Assembly: GCF_034190915.1 (NCBI RefSeq)
Contig: NW_026947484.1
Location: forward strand, 74,913,482-74,977,481
From: Cavia porcellus
Taxonomy: Eukaryota > Chordata > Mammalia > Rodentia > Caviidae
Direction: 5' to 3'
Length of the DNA: 64,000 bases
This document shows positions 26,607 through 36,706 of this stretch, piece after piece. Within the stretch, counting starts at the first letter, position 1. Each line of letters starts with the position of its first letter. The notes beneath the pieces were generated by a model. That model did no database searches, had not been told where the DNA came from, and was given only the letters and a program-made list of their open reading frames with translations. The position numbers and the translations under genes were made by a program.

Positions 26607-26690
26607 GACACTGACGTGGCACTGTCAGTTCGTTGATTGTAACGCGGGCGCCACTTCAGTGGGGAAGAGCTGAGAGAGGTTGTGACGACT
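26607..26690 (+). mobile_element. L1 3' end, third segment
   Basis: After the LTR the L1 text resumes (GTTCGTTGATTGTAAC) and fades near 26690. Confidence 0.6.
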
Positions 26691-29600
26691 AAGTTATCAT
26701 AAATTTTTAATATCAGCTTATTTTGAGTATATTTGTCAGTTTTATTATAAATAAAGTAATTTTCAAAAATAAAATTATTTTTCAAAAAGTATAAACAGGG
26801 CTAGTCCTAGGGAGTCTGGGTGGCATCTCCACCTTGCACCCGGGTAACATACTGTGAACTGAAGCTAAAAAATCTCAGACAGGAGGAGGAGATGGAGACG
26901 CTCTTTTTAATGCATCTGTGCGTGGCACACAACAGGACCTCAAAGATGTTCAAGTGATGACTTTGTCAGGGTCCCGTAGCCCATCCGTGTCAAAGCCGCC
27001 TTGACTAGGATGACAGGCTAGGTGCAGGATATAACTGCTGTACAGAAGTATCAAGTTTCGGTTGTATCCGGTGAGTAATTTCCAGAGAGCTGTCATACTA
27101 CATTTTACTTAAAGTCAGCAATTCTGTGTTAAAGTGTTTCAAAATTTAAGAGAGTGTATCTCGTGTGCACAATGAAAAACATTACTGATCACCTGTGAAG
27201 TGTTACACCCTCTTCCAGACACTGTAGGCACAGCTACAAGGGAGCGAATGAAACAACAGACGGATGGAAAGTAGGTTCAGTGAAAAGTGCTATGGAGAAG
27301 AAGTCGCTGACAGTGAGGGGCTGCTGTTTAGACAAGTGGCCCGAGAGCCTCTCTCCCACAGGGACGTTTGGGGAGAGACATGATGGGAATAAGCTATGTG
27401 ATTTCTCTGAGAGATTGGTCGAAGCAGGGAGAATAGAGCATGCAAAGGAGATGCTGGCGTCTCCTGGAATTGCCAGGAGGCCCAGGCAGCTGCGCAGACA
27501 TGGGCTACGGGTCAGAGGCCCCAGGTGAGCTCTACATCTGCCTCACACCCAGCTAACACACTGTGAATTGAGAAAAGGCATTGTGAGAGTAGACCCCTGA
27601 TGCAACTCACACTTTGGTAGAGTCGGGGAACCCTGGGGACAGCTGCGGTGCCGTTGGGATGGCCTAGGTGAGAGATGGTGGTGGTCTTAGCAGCAGGAAG
27701 GAGTATTCGGTTGGTTCTGGAGCCATTTTGAAAGTAGAAATGACAAAAACTGTTGGCAAACTTGAGGTAGGGTGTGAGAGAAAGGATTTAAGGTGATATC
27801 AAGGTTTTCTCCAAGCAACTAAAAGAGGGGTGATGGGGAAGATGGTGGGAGGAATGGTGACGAATGAGCAGCAGAAATCTGTGCGTGCACAGTCATAGAA
27901 GATATTCATCATGAGGTGTGCAGGCAGGGTGAGCTGGAGAGCTAGCGTGGGCTGAGCTGGTAGCCCAAACTTGAGCACTATCCTTGAGTAGGTGATGGGT
28001 CGGCCAGGAGCTTGCACAACATCACCTGGGGGGCAACATCAAGAGAAAGGTGCAAGGACCCAGCCCGGGTCCTCCAGGGGAGAAAGGCCTGGGAGGAACC
28101 AGACAATGAAACAGCGAGGGGCAGTCAGGAGAGGAGGGCGTCAAATGCTGCCCACAGGTCAAGGGCGATGCCCGCCCGAGTTCGCGACGTGGAGCGTGCA
28201 TGGGACATGATCAAAGTGGATTCGCTGGAGCGGTAGGGTTAAGAATCTAGCTGCAAGGGCCTTAAAACAGAAGAAAAGGGGAAAGAGAGACTGCAAAACA
28301 GTGCCGGAGGGCTAGTAAGCTTGCTGTTAAACCCATCTATGTAGGTGGCAAACCTGGCCTTCTAACCTAAGCATCCCTTCTCCAGACTGTGGGTAGCTGA
28401 CCTCAGTTTAGAGTCCAGGCCAGGAGTCAGCCTTGACCCCTGTTAACTGTGTGACCTCGAGGAACTCACCACTCAACAGACACCTTCGAAGTCCTGTTAC
28501 CTGCCAGGCACAGAAAAATAACAGAGAACCTTTCCAGGACCAGGAGCAGGAAGAAGGGATGGGGCAGCCGCTGAGACAGGCAGGACAGCCTCTGAGCTCT
28601 CAGTCTTAGCATCTCTTAAATGGGGAGTTTGGGCCAGAAAGCTCCAAGTGCCTTTCTTATCCTTAAGTTCCATGGGCTTTGGGAAGGAGAAGATCCTTTT
28701 ACCCTCAGATGAAGGGAGAATCAGTCCAGATTTTTCCACTCTGTCCTGTGTATAGCTCTGGGATGTTTTAAAGATGTCAGTGCTTAATTAGAAATTTTAA
28801 TCAGGGGAAATGTGTGGGGGCACTTAAGGTGCAATTAGTTCAGTAGATTAAAATCAGGTGGCAGTGACCTCATTCACTTCCCAAACTATTTCAATTGATT
28901 TTATAATTTTTGGTCCATGTAAGTGGTCAGATGCCCAGATACCCAGTGGTAGCTGGAGAAGTACTAGCAGATTTTAATGAGGTTTTTGTCATCGCAAAGG
29001 GAAACAGGAAAAACTATTGTAACAGGTCTTTCTACTTCATCAATTAAAAGAACTGACATCAGCTTTTTCAGTCAGCTTTCAGAGTTTTTTCAATAAACCC
29101 GCGGTGCCCAAGATCCTGTTGTTCTTCAGCACAACAAAGCGGTCCTCACCTATGCTGAGTGGAGTTACAAAATAAAACCCAAACTACAGTACAAAGCCAG
29201 CAAAAGACAAATGAGAGGCTCGCTGGGAGAAAATGTTTGCAGTAGGGTGGTAGAGGACCACTGACTATCTCCAGTGTTGCGAGGTCTCCGAGTAGATGAG
29301 GAAAAAGAAAACTCCACAGGAAATCAGGCAGCCTGCAGAAAAGGAAATGCCATGGCTAACAGGCCTACGAAAAAGAAGCCACCTCTGTAGATGTCAGGGA
29401 GCTACAGTTAAAACATCACCTACCAGTTTGGCTGTTGAATCTGCGTCTCTTGGAGAACTGCCTGTCCTGCCTCAGGGTGTCTGGTGGTCCAGGGCTCCAG
29501 GCTTCTTTGTCTTCCTGCCCCTTGTTCCCTCCACTCTGGAAGGGGGACTCACTGGTGAATTCAGGAAGGAAGCTGAACTCTCAATGGGGGCTATTGAGCC

Positions 29601-30334
29601 CTCTTTTCGAGGGAGGAGACAGCGAGGGTGCACCCCATGTTCTAATAGCCTTACAAAAGGCTTCCCCGGACAGGCTCTGTGCCTGCAAGAAACACCTGTG
29701 GTTGACAAATGTCCCTGTCAGGCTTCCTACCTAATGCAGAAATATCACTAGGACACTTTGACTGCATATCTAAAGACACCATCCAATCCAGCTGTTGCAG
29801 TAATATATTTTAACCCCCATTTCAGTGGCTCCTGTATATATGCTTTTTATTGGTTCAGAGCTCGGGAAAGGAATAGTGGAGTGTGTATTGTTTCCTGTCT
29901 TCTCCCCACCTAAAAAAAAAAAAAGAAGAAAAATAAAAATGTAGCTATGGCTATATGCTCTAGTATTCTCTCTACTATTTTAATTTTCCATATTAAAAAG
30001 TTATATTTTAATGTGTACTATTTTTAACCATTCTTTTCATTCTTAGGAATTTATTCCATGAGAGTAGCCATGCTTTCCCATAAAGATGTATGTCTACTGG
30101 AACATTTATTGAAACATTGTTTGTATAGGAAAAATATGGAAATAATCTAATGATCACTAATAAGGGAATGGATACACAAACTATACTATATTGAAAATAG
30201 GTAACAATAATTACCAAGTTATGGGGGGGAGGGGGTAGCAGCACGAGAAAGATAAACAGAAAGCTTGACCCAAAGGAAGCAAAGACAAAATAAGAGATTT
30301 CATTGAAGAACTCTCCTTAGAATGATCAGAGAGC
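26691..30334. other. Noncoding DNA between solo LTR and provirus
   Basis: Text at about 27190-28260 (for example TCAAATGCTGCCCACAGGTC and GAGAGAAAGGATTTAAGG) reads like a long ancient mammalian repeat whose family I cannot name. A MIR fragment lies near 28405-28470. L1-like 3' UTR phrases occur at 30070-30200. Confidence 0.45.
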
Positions 30335-30340
30335 CCCAAG

Positions 30341-30762
30341 TGTCGATGTCGCTCCCGGCCGGCAGGAAGGACACACGACAAAGTCTGGCAGTGGACAACC
30401 TTTTCTTTTATTTTCCTTCTCTGTACAGCCTGCCCTGGGATCGCTCCCAGCCGAAGCCTCCTTTGGTCCGCTCCCCGCGGCTCCTTTTGGGCTTCTACTT
30501 CCGGGCTTCTTCTTCCCCCCCAGGGGTGGCACCAGTATATATACGGATACAGTGTCCAATCATGTTAAAGTAAGCAAGGCAAGCTGATTGGCTAACATCA
30601 TCAGTTGCCAGGCAGACTATATTGTTGAGCGGGTTGCTTACGCGGTAAGCAGGAAACTAACGTGCTCGATGGGAGGGGTAATCTACCTCAGGCTTTACTC
30701 TTTACTACAGGCCTCACGTCCGCCAAGTGAGGCGACCGGGCTCGGGGCTGCGGCTCCCAACA
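30341..30762 (-). repeat. 3' LTR of the provirus
   Basis: The 422-bp LTR runs TG to CA on the - strand. It carries a TATATATA box at 30536-30543 and an AATAAA polyadenylation signal at 30412-30407. It differs from the 5' LTR in one base in the CTCTGTAC/CTCCGTAC segment (near 30422) and one in the AAGTGAGG/AAGTAAGG segment (near 30729). Confidence 0.95.
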
Positions 30763-30776
30763 TCTCCCCCTTTTTT
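30763..30776 (-). other. Polypurine tract
   Basis: On the - strand AAAAAAGGGGGAGA abuts the 3' LTR, the expected primer for plus-strand DNA synthesis. Confidence 0.85.
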
Positions 30777-31256
30777 ATTTTTTATGAATGTGCGCATCGT
30801 AGCCCTTCCTGGACTGGGTGCAGAGGCTTATGCCCTATGTGTAGGCCCACCGTAGGTCCTTGGCTTAGACCCTGGTCGGCCGTCCCATGGTCCGCCAAGG
30901 CCCTGAGGCCCTCGTCCTTTTTCTAGGGCCAGGCACAAACTGGACGGAACCTGGATGCACACAAGCTTGCACTCATTTTCTCTCCGTAAAGAAATCCCCT
31001 CGGAGAGAAATTTAGACCTGGGCAGCATCTAACAGTCCAGCGGCTTACGTGCAGGATGGGGTAGGGCCTGGCTTAGGTTGAGTCGCACCGGGGGAGTACG
31101 CTCTTACCCGTCATTGACTCTCCTACCCAGCTATGTCATAATTTTTTAGAGGAGGAGTGTGGGAAGCTCACCGTCCCTAGACTCGGTCGTAGGCTAGGCG
31201 AGCGAGCCATGCATATGCCTGAGGATCTTCTTGTCCATTTTGGGCTACCGCTATTT
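30763..31256 (-). other. Region between pol and 3' LTR: no env
   Basis: Only 494 bases separate the pol stop from the LTR, far too few for a betaretroviral env (about 2 kb). A 66-codon - strand ORF (30828-31028) matches nothing I recognise. The segment ends with a polypurine tract. Confidence 0.8.
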
Positions 31257-33874
31257 CTATTCATCTTGTTGGTTGGTCTGTGATGGATCTCCGGTAGGGC
31301 AGGTCTGATCTTCAGTCGAGGGCTTTGTCGCCCGTGTCAGTCTCTCCGGTACCCACAGTGGTTCTCGTCCCGATTCCTGTGGGAAAACACAAACCGCGCC
31401 TCGGTTCCAGCTGACCACTGGATCCGGGCCCATCCATTGTCCTGTCAGGACATCTTTCCACTTCACCCACCCTTTATGGTTGGGGGAAGGGTTGCAGTGC
31501 TCCACGGCTGGGGAGCAATTATCATTATTTAAATTTAAAAAATTGTGTGTGAATAGTGCCATGGATAATCGTGCCTTTGGGGCCAGGCCTTGGCCTACTC
31601 CCCCTTTTTGTTTTTGTAAAATTTCTTTGAGGCTTCTATGAGCCCTCTCAATGATTCCTTGACCTTGGGGATTGTATGGGATACCATGTTTTAATTGAAC
31701 CTCCATCATTTTGCAGAACTCATTGAAGGCTTTGCCTATATAGGCTGGTCCATTATCAGTTTTTAATATTTTTGGTTTGCCCCATGCGGCCCAAGCCGCC
31801 AGGCAATGATTGATCACATTAGACACTTTTTCACCTGTTTCTGCTGTTGCAAATATGACGTGAGAACAGGTGTCTGTGGAAACATGAACATATTTAAGAG
31901 TCCCAAACTCTTGTATATGTGTGATGTCCATCTGCCAAACATCACCAGGGATCAAACCTCGAGGGTTTACTCCCATCGGTATGGCAGGTTTGTATGTGGC
32001 ACAGGAGTCACATAGTCGCACGATATCTCGTGCATCTGCTCTGGAAACATGGAAATGGTTTGCTAGTGTCCTGGCATTGACATGAAACTTATCATGGAAG
32101 GCACGGGCTCGCTCGATTGGTGTTAGTAAGGTAAAAATCCATAACGGGCGAGTGGCAGTATCAGCAGCCGCATTCCCCTGTGCCATGGGCCCCGGCAGGG
32201 ATGTATGTGCTCTTATGTGGGTGGTGAAGACCTTATGGTGTCTGTTCTGAAGCAATGTCTGGATAGACAGGAACAGTCCAGCCACTGTGGAAGTGGATCT
32301 AATTAAACCGGCAGTCTCAAGCACTTGCATAGCATTGACCACATATCTAGAATCGGAGACAATATTAATGGCTTCTGAGAACCGTTCAAGAATCATTTTA
32401 ACGATCTGTAGTTCCACCACCTGAGGCTGATCAGGTTCAAATTGTATGGTAACCGGGGGCTTGCCTAGGATCACATAGGCGCCTATTCCCGTCTTGGAGC
32501 CATCTGTGTATATTGTAGTTGCTGGGACTAATGGCTCAGAGGCAGTAACCTTTGGAAAAATTATAGGGTGCTGAGTGACAAATGACAAGATAGGGTCTTT
32601 AGGGTATTGATTGTTTATATCCCCATGGAAAACACATCTCAGAATGGCCCACGTATCTATGGAGGCAGCCAGGGTCTTGATCTGGCTGGCGGTATAGGGT
32701 ACTCGGATGGCTTGTGGTCCTGAGCCAAAATGTTGGACAGCTCTATCATGCGCTTCAAGGGCCAATGAAGCGACTGCCTCCGGGTAATGCTCTATGACTT
32801 TTGCAGGTGAGACCTTAGGGTGTATCCACAGTAATGGTCCTTTCTGCCAAATCACCGCTGTGGGCTGTAGACTAGTCTGTAGCAAACAGACATCAAAGGG
32901 TCGCCCTGGTTTAATTCTGTGTAAGGTAGCCCCACCTAAGGCTTCCTCTACTCTCTGTAAGGCAGCTCTTGCCTCAGGAGTGAGCCTCCTGTGGGAGGCT
33001 ATATCTGGGTCTCCCTTTAGAAGGTCGAACAGGGGTTTGAGATCTGAATTTGGTATATGTAAATATGGCCTAATCCAATTAATGTCTCCCAATAGCTTTT
33101 GCATGTCATTTAGGGTCCTAACGCCATCCGTCCTAATGGTGACCTTCTGCGGAGAGACTAGCATAGGGGAGATTCTCGCGCCTAAGTAGGTCACCATTTC
33201 TCCTCCCTGAATCTTGTCGGGGGCAACATGCAGATTAGCTTGTCTCAGGGCCTCGACCAACTGGCCGAGCATATTATTTAGCATGTCTGGGTCCCTGCCG
33301 CTGAGCAAAAGGTCGTCTATGTAATGTACACATCTTATCTTGGGAAAGGATTTCCGTAGGGGGGCCAGTAGGGAATCAAGGTAAATCTGACACATAGTGG
33401 GACTGTTGGCCATACCTTGGGGCAGCGTTATCCACTCGTATCTGAGATCAGGGCTTTCTTGGTTAATGGTGGGTAAAGTAAAGGCGAACCTATGGGTGTC
33501 CTCTGGATGCAGGGGGATTGAGAAGAAACAGTCTCTAAGATCTATAACATAAACTGGCCAGGACTGAGGGATGACTGAGAGAGCTGGCAGCCCCCTCTGG
33601 ACCGCCCCCAGGGACTGCATCTGCGCGTTGACCGCCCTTAGATCATGGAGCAGCCTCCATTTGCCAGACTTTTTCTTAATTATAAAAATGGGGGTGTTCC
33701 ATGGGGAGGTTGACGGCTTAATGTGTCCTAATCTAAGTTGTGTACTGACTATTTTTGACAAGGCTAATAGCTTCTCCTTAGGCAGGGGCCACTGAGGTAC
33801 CCAAACCGGATCATTTGACCTCCAGGTGATTTTGATCGAAGTGGGTAGGAGAGCTTCTTCAGCGGCCCCTAAGA
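31257..33874 (-). CDS. pol: pol: reverse transcriptase, RNase H and integrase, open frame
   Basis: Pol copies the RNA genome and inserts the DNA. The frame is open from the slip site to a stop at 31257, about 870 codons; positions below count from the ATG at 33761. RT has the catalytic Asp in VIDLRD (74) and the YIDD box (147-150), plus the betaretroviral phrase STSPWNTPIF. RNase H carries its acidic set: TDGS (420), VELQ (450), SDSRY (470) and the Asp after AA near 534. Integrase has the HHCC zinc finger (H556, H560, C584, C587) and the D,D-35-E core: MDITH (612), KTDNG (669) and IIERAH (705). A C-terminal domain ends in a hydrophilic tail. No stop or frame break is present, unlike gag, so this copy could supply enzymes in trans. 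ORFs on the opposite strand are shadows. Confidence 0.93.
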
Positions 33875-34767
33875 AAAACCCAGCCCTTGCCTACCTTTTT
33901 TGTTCTCTACTGGTATTGGGGATGTCCGACCCTGTAGGGCATTGCCCAAGCCTTTGCCGGGGGTATATCCCTGGTTCCTGAGTATATCCTTAGCCTGGGG
34001 GGAGCAGTTTGACGTAAGCGTGACATCCATCTGAGTGAGGATGTCCCTTCCCCATAGAGACACTGGCAACTGTAACACAAATGGTTGGAAATGGCCCTGA
34101 TGACCCTCCTCATCACACCAGAGCAGGGTTGAAGCACTAACCTGAGGAGCTGACACCATCCCCAGGCCCTGCAGCGTGTTATCTGCAGTGTTGGTGGGCC
34201 AGTTGGAGGGCCAATCCTTTCTAGAGATAATGGAACGGTCAGCTCCTGTGTCTAGGAGCCCTGTTATATTCTTGCCATTGACCTTAAGTGAGAGCATGGG
34301 CCTTTTATCAAGTATTATATGGAGTCCCTCGAAGACTTCCCCTGAGGAACCGAAACCTTGACTTTCTCTAATTTTCTGCTTTGAGGGGAATCTCTTGTGG
34401 AGACTGGGGAGCAGCAAGAGCTGCGCTATCTTGTCTCCTTTATTGATTACCATAGTACCCACAAGAGATTGAACCATAATTTTAATGTGTCCTGTGTAGT
34501 CTGAGTCTATGACCCCCGGGACTACTATGAGACCCCGAAGGGCCGTGGAGGATCTCCCGATCACCAGACCCACGGAATTTTCGGGTAACGGTCCCTTAAA
34601 GGTGGTTTCAACCACTTGAACACCCATATCAGGCACTAATATAAGTCTGGAGGCGACACTGAGGTCCACACCTGCTGACCCAGGGGTGGCCCTTGTTGAA
34701 GGCTGCCATCCTGAGCTGTCCTGTCTCTGGGGCGGGGGCCCGCCTGTGAAGGGGGCCCCCTCTGGCC
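33869..34767 (-). CDS. pro: pro: dUTPase, aspartic protease and G-patch
   Basis: This frame is reached by -1 shifting from gag and is uninterrupted to its stop at 33869-33871. The N-terminal half is a dUTPase, which lowers dUTP during reverse transcription. It has AGVDLSV (motif 1), GRSS (motif 2), PGVIDSDYTGHI (motif 3), GDKIAQLLLLP (motif 4) and ESQGFGSSG (motif 5). Next is the retropepsin that matures Gag, with the catalytic LLDTGADRSII and the later GRDIL segment. The C terminus is a G-patch (GYTPGKGLGNALQG through GRQGLGF), an RNA-binding module typical of betaretroviral proteases. All key residues I can check are present, so the product looks potentially active. It has no start codon of its own in the expected place. 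Confidence 0.9.
33875..33881 (-). promoter_or_regulatory. Candidate pro-pol -1 frameshift site
   Basis: Two codons before the pro stop the frame reads CTG GGT TTT, giving the heptamer G GGT TTT, which fits the X XXY YYZ rule. The -1 frame is open from here into RT with no stop before 33761. No other heptamer near the overlap fits as well. Confidence 0.65.
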
Positions 34768-35137
34768 GTTTTTTGGCTCTCTAGCATCTCGTCCACAAAT
34801 ACGGTTGCCCTGAGCATCAAAGACCGACCTACACTCCTCAGCTTTGTGTGATCCCCTCTTGCATCGCCCACAAACATATGGTTCTTCATTCCTAGGGCGA
34901 GGCCTAGCATCTGCATTGTTTGGGCAATGACGTTTAATGTGTCCTGGCTCCCCGCAGGCAAAACACCCTTTAGCCTTACATTCCCCTTCTAACCCGCGAG
35001 GTCCCCTCTGCTGTACAGCCGCGGCCAGGAGAGCAGCCACTCCCGAGTTGGAGAGCGGCCCCCCTATCTCTCTGCATATCCTAATCCAGGCGTTGAGGTC
35101 CTTGTTCTTATGAGGAGGGAGGGAACTGGGTCTGGTC
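34636..35137 (-). pseudogene. gag: gag 3' part: end of capsid and nucleocapsid with two zinc knuckles
   Basis: This is the continuation of gag in a different frame (shifted +1 relative to the 5' part). It starts with the end of capsid (KNKDLNAWIRICREIG, similar to IAP-type Gag). Then come two CCHC zinc knuckles, CFACGEPGHIKRHC and CGRCKRGSHKAEEC, which bind RNA during packaging, and a Gln/Pro-rich tail with a stop at 34636-34638. The gap between this piece and the 5' part lacks the capsid C-terminal domain and major homology region. The junction lies in a CCTCCCTCC-type short repeat around 35110-35125. The slippery site for pro expression lies inside this frame. Confidence 0.85.
34768..34774 (-). 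promoter_or_regulatory. gag-pro -1 ribosomal frameshift site
   Basis: The heptamer A AAA AAC lies in the gag frame as CCA AAA AAC, the same slippery type used for gag-pro in mouse mammary tumour virus. The -1 frame is open from here through pro. Just downstream, G- and C-runs (GGGGGCCCCC, then GGGCCCCCGCCCC) could form a stable stem or pseudoknot. Confidence 0.8.
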
Positions 35138-36079
35138 ATCAGCGTGCCGACCTTCTCCCATAAGCATTTCCTTGTTCCACCCCCGGTTTCCCCGACTGGC
35201 GTTTCTCTCAGCCTGCTCTGCAGAGAACTCTGCGTACCAGGCTCGCCAATCCAGGTAACTACCCGAGGGCAGACACGCCTTTGCCAGCTGAATCCAGTCC
35301 GCGGGGGTGAGGGGCCCAGAAGACAGGTTCTCCAGCATGGCAATGGCGTAAGGCGCAGTCGGCCCAAAGGTTGTAACTGCATTTTTAAGTTCTCTAATCT
35401 GCTTTATCTCAATAGGCTCCCATGCATTACGTCCCTGGCCCATAGCTACTTGTACAGGAAATATCCCGTAGGGGCCACTATCTATCCCAGGTGGTGGATG
35501 TACCTCATGAGACAAACGTCCCCCCTGCCAAAGCCGCCTGTAAAAATACCGACCCGCCGGCGGCGGAGCATAAGACGGCGGCCGTGATTGGGCGGAAAAT
35601 GGGGGCCCGTGCATCACTTCCTGTTCTGGCGAAGGGGAAGGGAGCTCCCGGGCGGCCGCCCCGCGGCGAGGGATCGCCTCCGGGAACAGCCCCCAAGGTG
35701 GGGCGGAAGGCTTCGCCTCCCTCTCGCGCCGGGGAGCGCTCAGGAGCTCTCTACTCCTCCGCAGACCAAGTTGAGCGGAGCGCAATTCACGGCGCAACGC
35801 TGGGAAAGAACCCTTCGACTCCTTATCGAGCGACTTAGGCTCCTGACAGCTGGTCTCTTTGGCCTCCTTGCCATTCAACTTTCCCTCGTCCTCGGAGTCA
35901 GACGACTCCGAGGCTAGAGCCCCGTCCTTCTCCTTAGCATCTTTGTTCCCCTTGACGGGCCCCTCTCGGGAGCTCCCTGACTGGGCCTGCTCAAATACCC
36001 TGCGTACTTTTGTAAGCTCTTGAGAGCTTTCTCCACAACCACCCTCGCTCTTAGTGTTGCTACCTAGCATGTTTCCCAT
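35108..36079 (-). pseudogene. gag: gag 5' part: short matrix region, linker and N-terminal capsid, ending at a premature stop
   Basis: Gag forms the particle core. This 323-codon frame begins with MGN, an N-myristoylation-type start, in a good start context. Residues 1-30 lead directly into an acidic, Lys/Glu-rich linker (about 30-100), so the roughly 100-residue matrix domain usual in betaretroviruses is not recognisable. A proline-rich stretch follows, with a PSAP motif near residue 128 and PPSYAPPP near 165. Capsid starts near residue 205 (GIFPVQ) and shows the family phrase FGPTAPYAIAMLENL. The frame stops at 35108-35110, just after a capsid phrase that in related elements continues into the C-terminal domain with the major homology region. 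That part is absent and the frame resumes out of phase in the next piece, which indicates an internal deletion. Gag from this copy should not be full length. Confidence 0.85.
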
Positions 36080-36278
36080 CTTTTAATATGTTACTCACTG
36101 CGTGAGGCCCAAGGAATCCGCCACTTACGCGTGAGCCTGAGGGGAGTCTAAAAGCCCTGTAGGTGCGCGCCACCCAGAGCCCAGGCTTATCCCCAACTCA
36201 CCTGTCTCGCAGCTCTGTACTGGAGCATTGTCCGCTGTCACGTCTCGGGGGTGATCAGTCCCCGTGCGGGCCTCCAAA
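36080..36278 (-). other. Proviral leader between 5' LTR and gag
   Basis: About 200 bases of untranslated leader contain the candidate primer site and presumably the packaging signal. No ORF is evident, and I did not recognise a specific splice donor. Confidence 0.6.
36259..36276 (-). other. Candidate primer binding site
   Basis: Two bases inside the 5' LTR edge the - strand reads TGGAGGCCCGCACGGGGA, which has the TGG start and the spacing expected of a retroviral primer site. The first nine or so bases fit the 3' end of a tRNA-Thr type tRNA, but the rest does not match any tRNA I can recall well, so the primer is unassigned. Confidence 0.55.
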
Positions 36279-36700
36279 TGTCGATGTCGCTCCCGGCCGG
36301 CAGGAAGGACACACGACAAAGTCTGGCAGTGGACAACCTTTTCTTTTATTTTCCTTCTCCGTACAGCCTGCCCTGGGATCGCTCCCAGCCGAAGCCTCCT
36401 TTGGTCCGCTCCCCGCGGCTCCTTTTGGGCTTCTACTTCCGGGCTTCTTCTTCCCCCCCAGGGGTGGCACCAGTATATATACGGATACAGTGTCCAATCA
36501 TGTTAAAGTAAGCAAGGCAAGCTGATTGGCTAACATCATCAGTTGCCAGGCAGACTATATTGTTGAGCGGGTTGCTTACGCGGTAAGCAGGAAACTAACG
36601 TGCTCGATGGGAGGGGTAATCTACCTCAGGCTTTACTCTTTACTACAGGCCTCACGTCCGCCAAGTAAGGCGACCGGGCTCGGGGCTGCGGCTCCCAACA
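36279..36700 (-). repeat. 5' LTR of the provirus
   Basis: The same 422-bp LTR at the upstream end of the element, with TATATATA at 36474-36481 and AATAAA at 36350-36345. It is followed on the right by the target duplication CCCAAG at 36701-36706. As promoter it would drive transcription leftwards, against APBA1. Confidence 0.95.
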
Positions 36701-36706
36701 CCCAAG

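Larger units (their letters stand above)
30341..36700 (-). mobile_element. IAP-like class II (betaretrovirus-related) endogenous provirus, env-less
   Basis: A 6360-bp provirus reads right to left. It is bounded by two 422-bp LTRs that begin TGTTGGGAGCCGC and end CGACA, and by a perfect 6-bp target duplication CCCAAG (30335-30340 and 36701-36706), the size usual for class II elements. In order on the - strand come 5' LTR, candidate primer site, gag, pro (dUTPase, protease, G-patch), pol (RT, RNase H, integrase), a 494-bp remnant, a polypurine tract and the 3' LTR. There is no env. The LTR start and env-less plan resemble intracisternal A-particle elements. The LTRs differ at only two sites, so insertion was recent. 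gag is damaged by an internal deletion, while pro and pol frames are open. It lies antisense to APBA1, in the presumed intron 1. Confidence 0.95.

Noticed and set aside
29296..29751. 151-codon + strand ORF
   Set aside because: Open but without recognisable motifs; competing ORFs overlap it on both strands.
35144..35917. + strand ORFs across gag, and others across pol
   Set aside because: They are opposite-strand shadows of the proviral genes.
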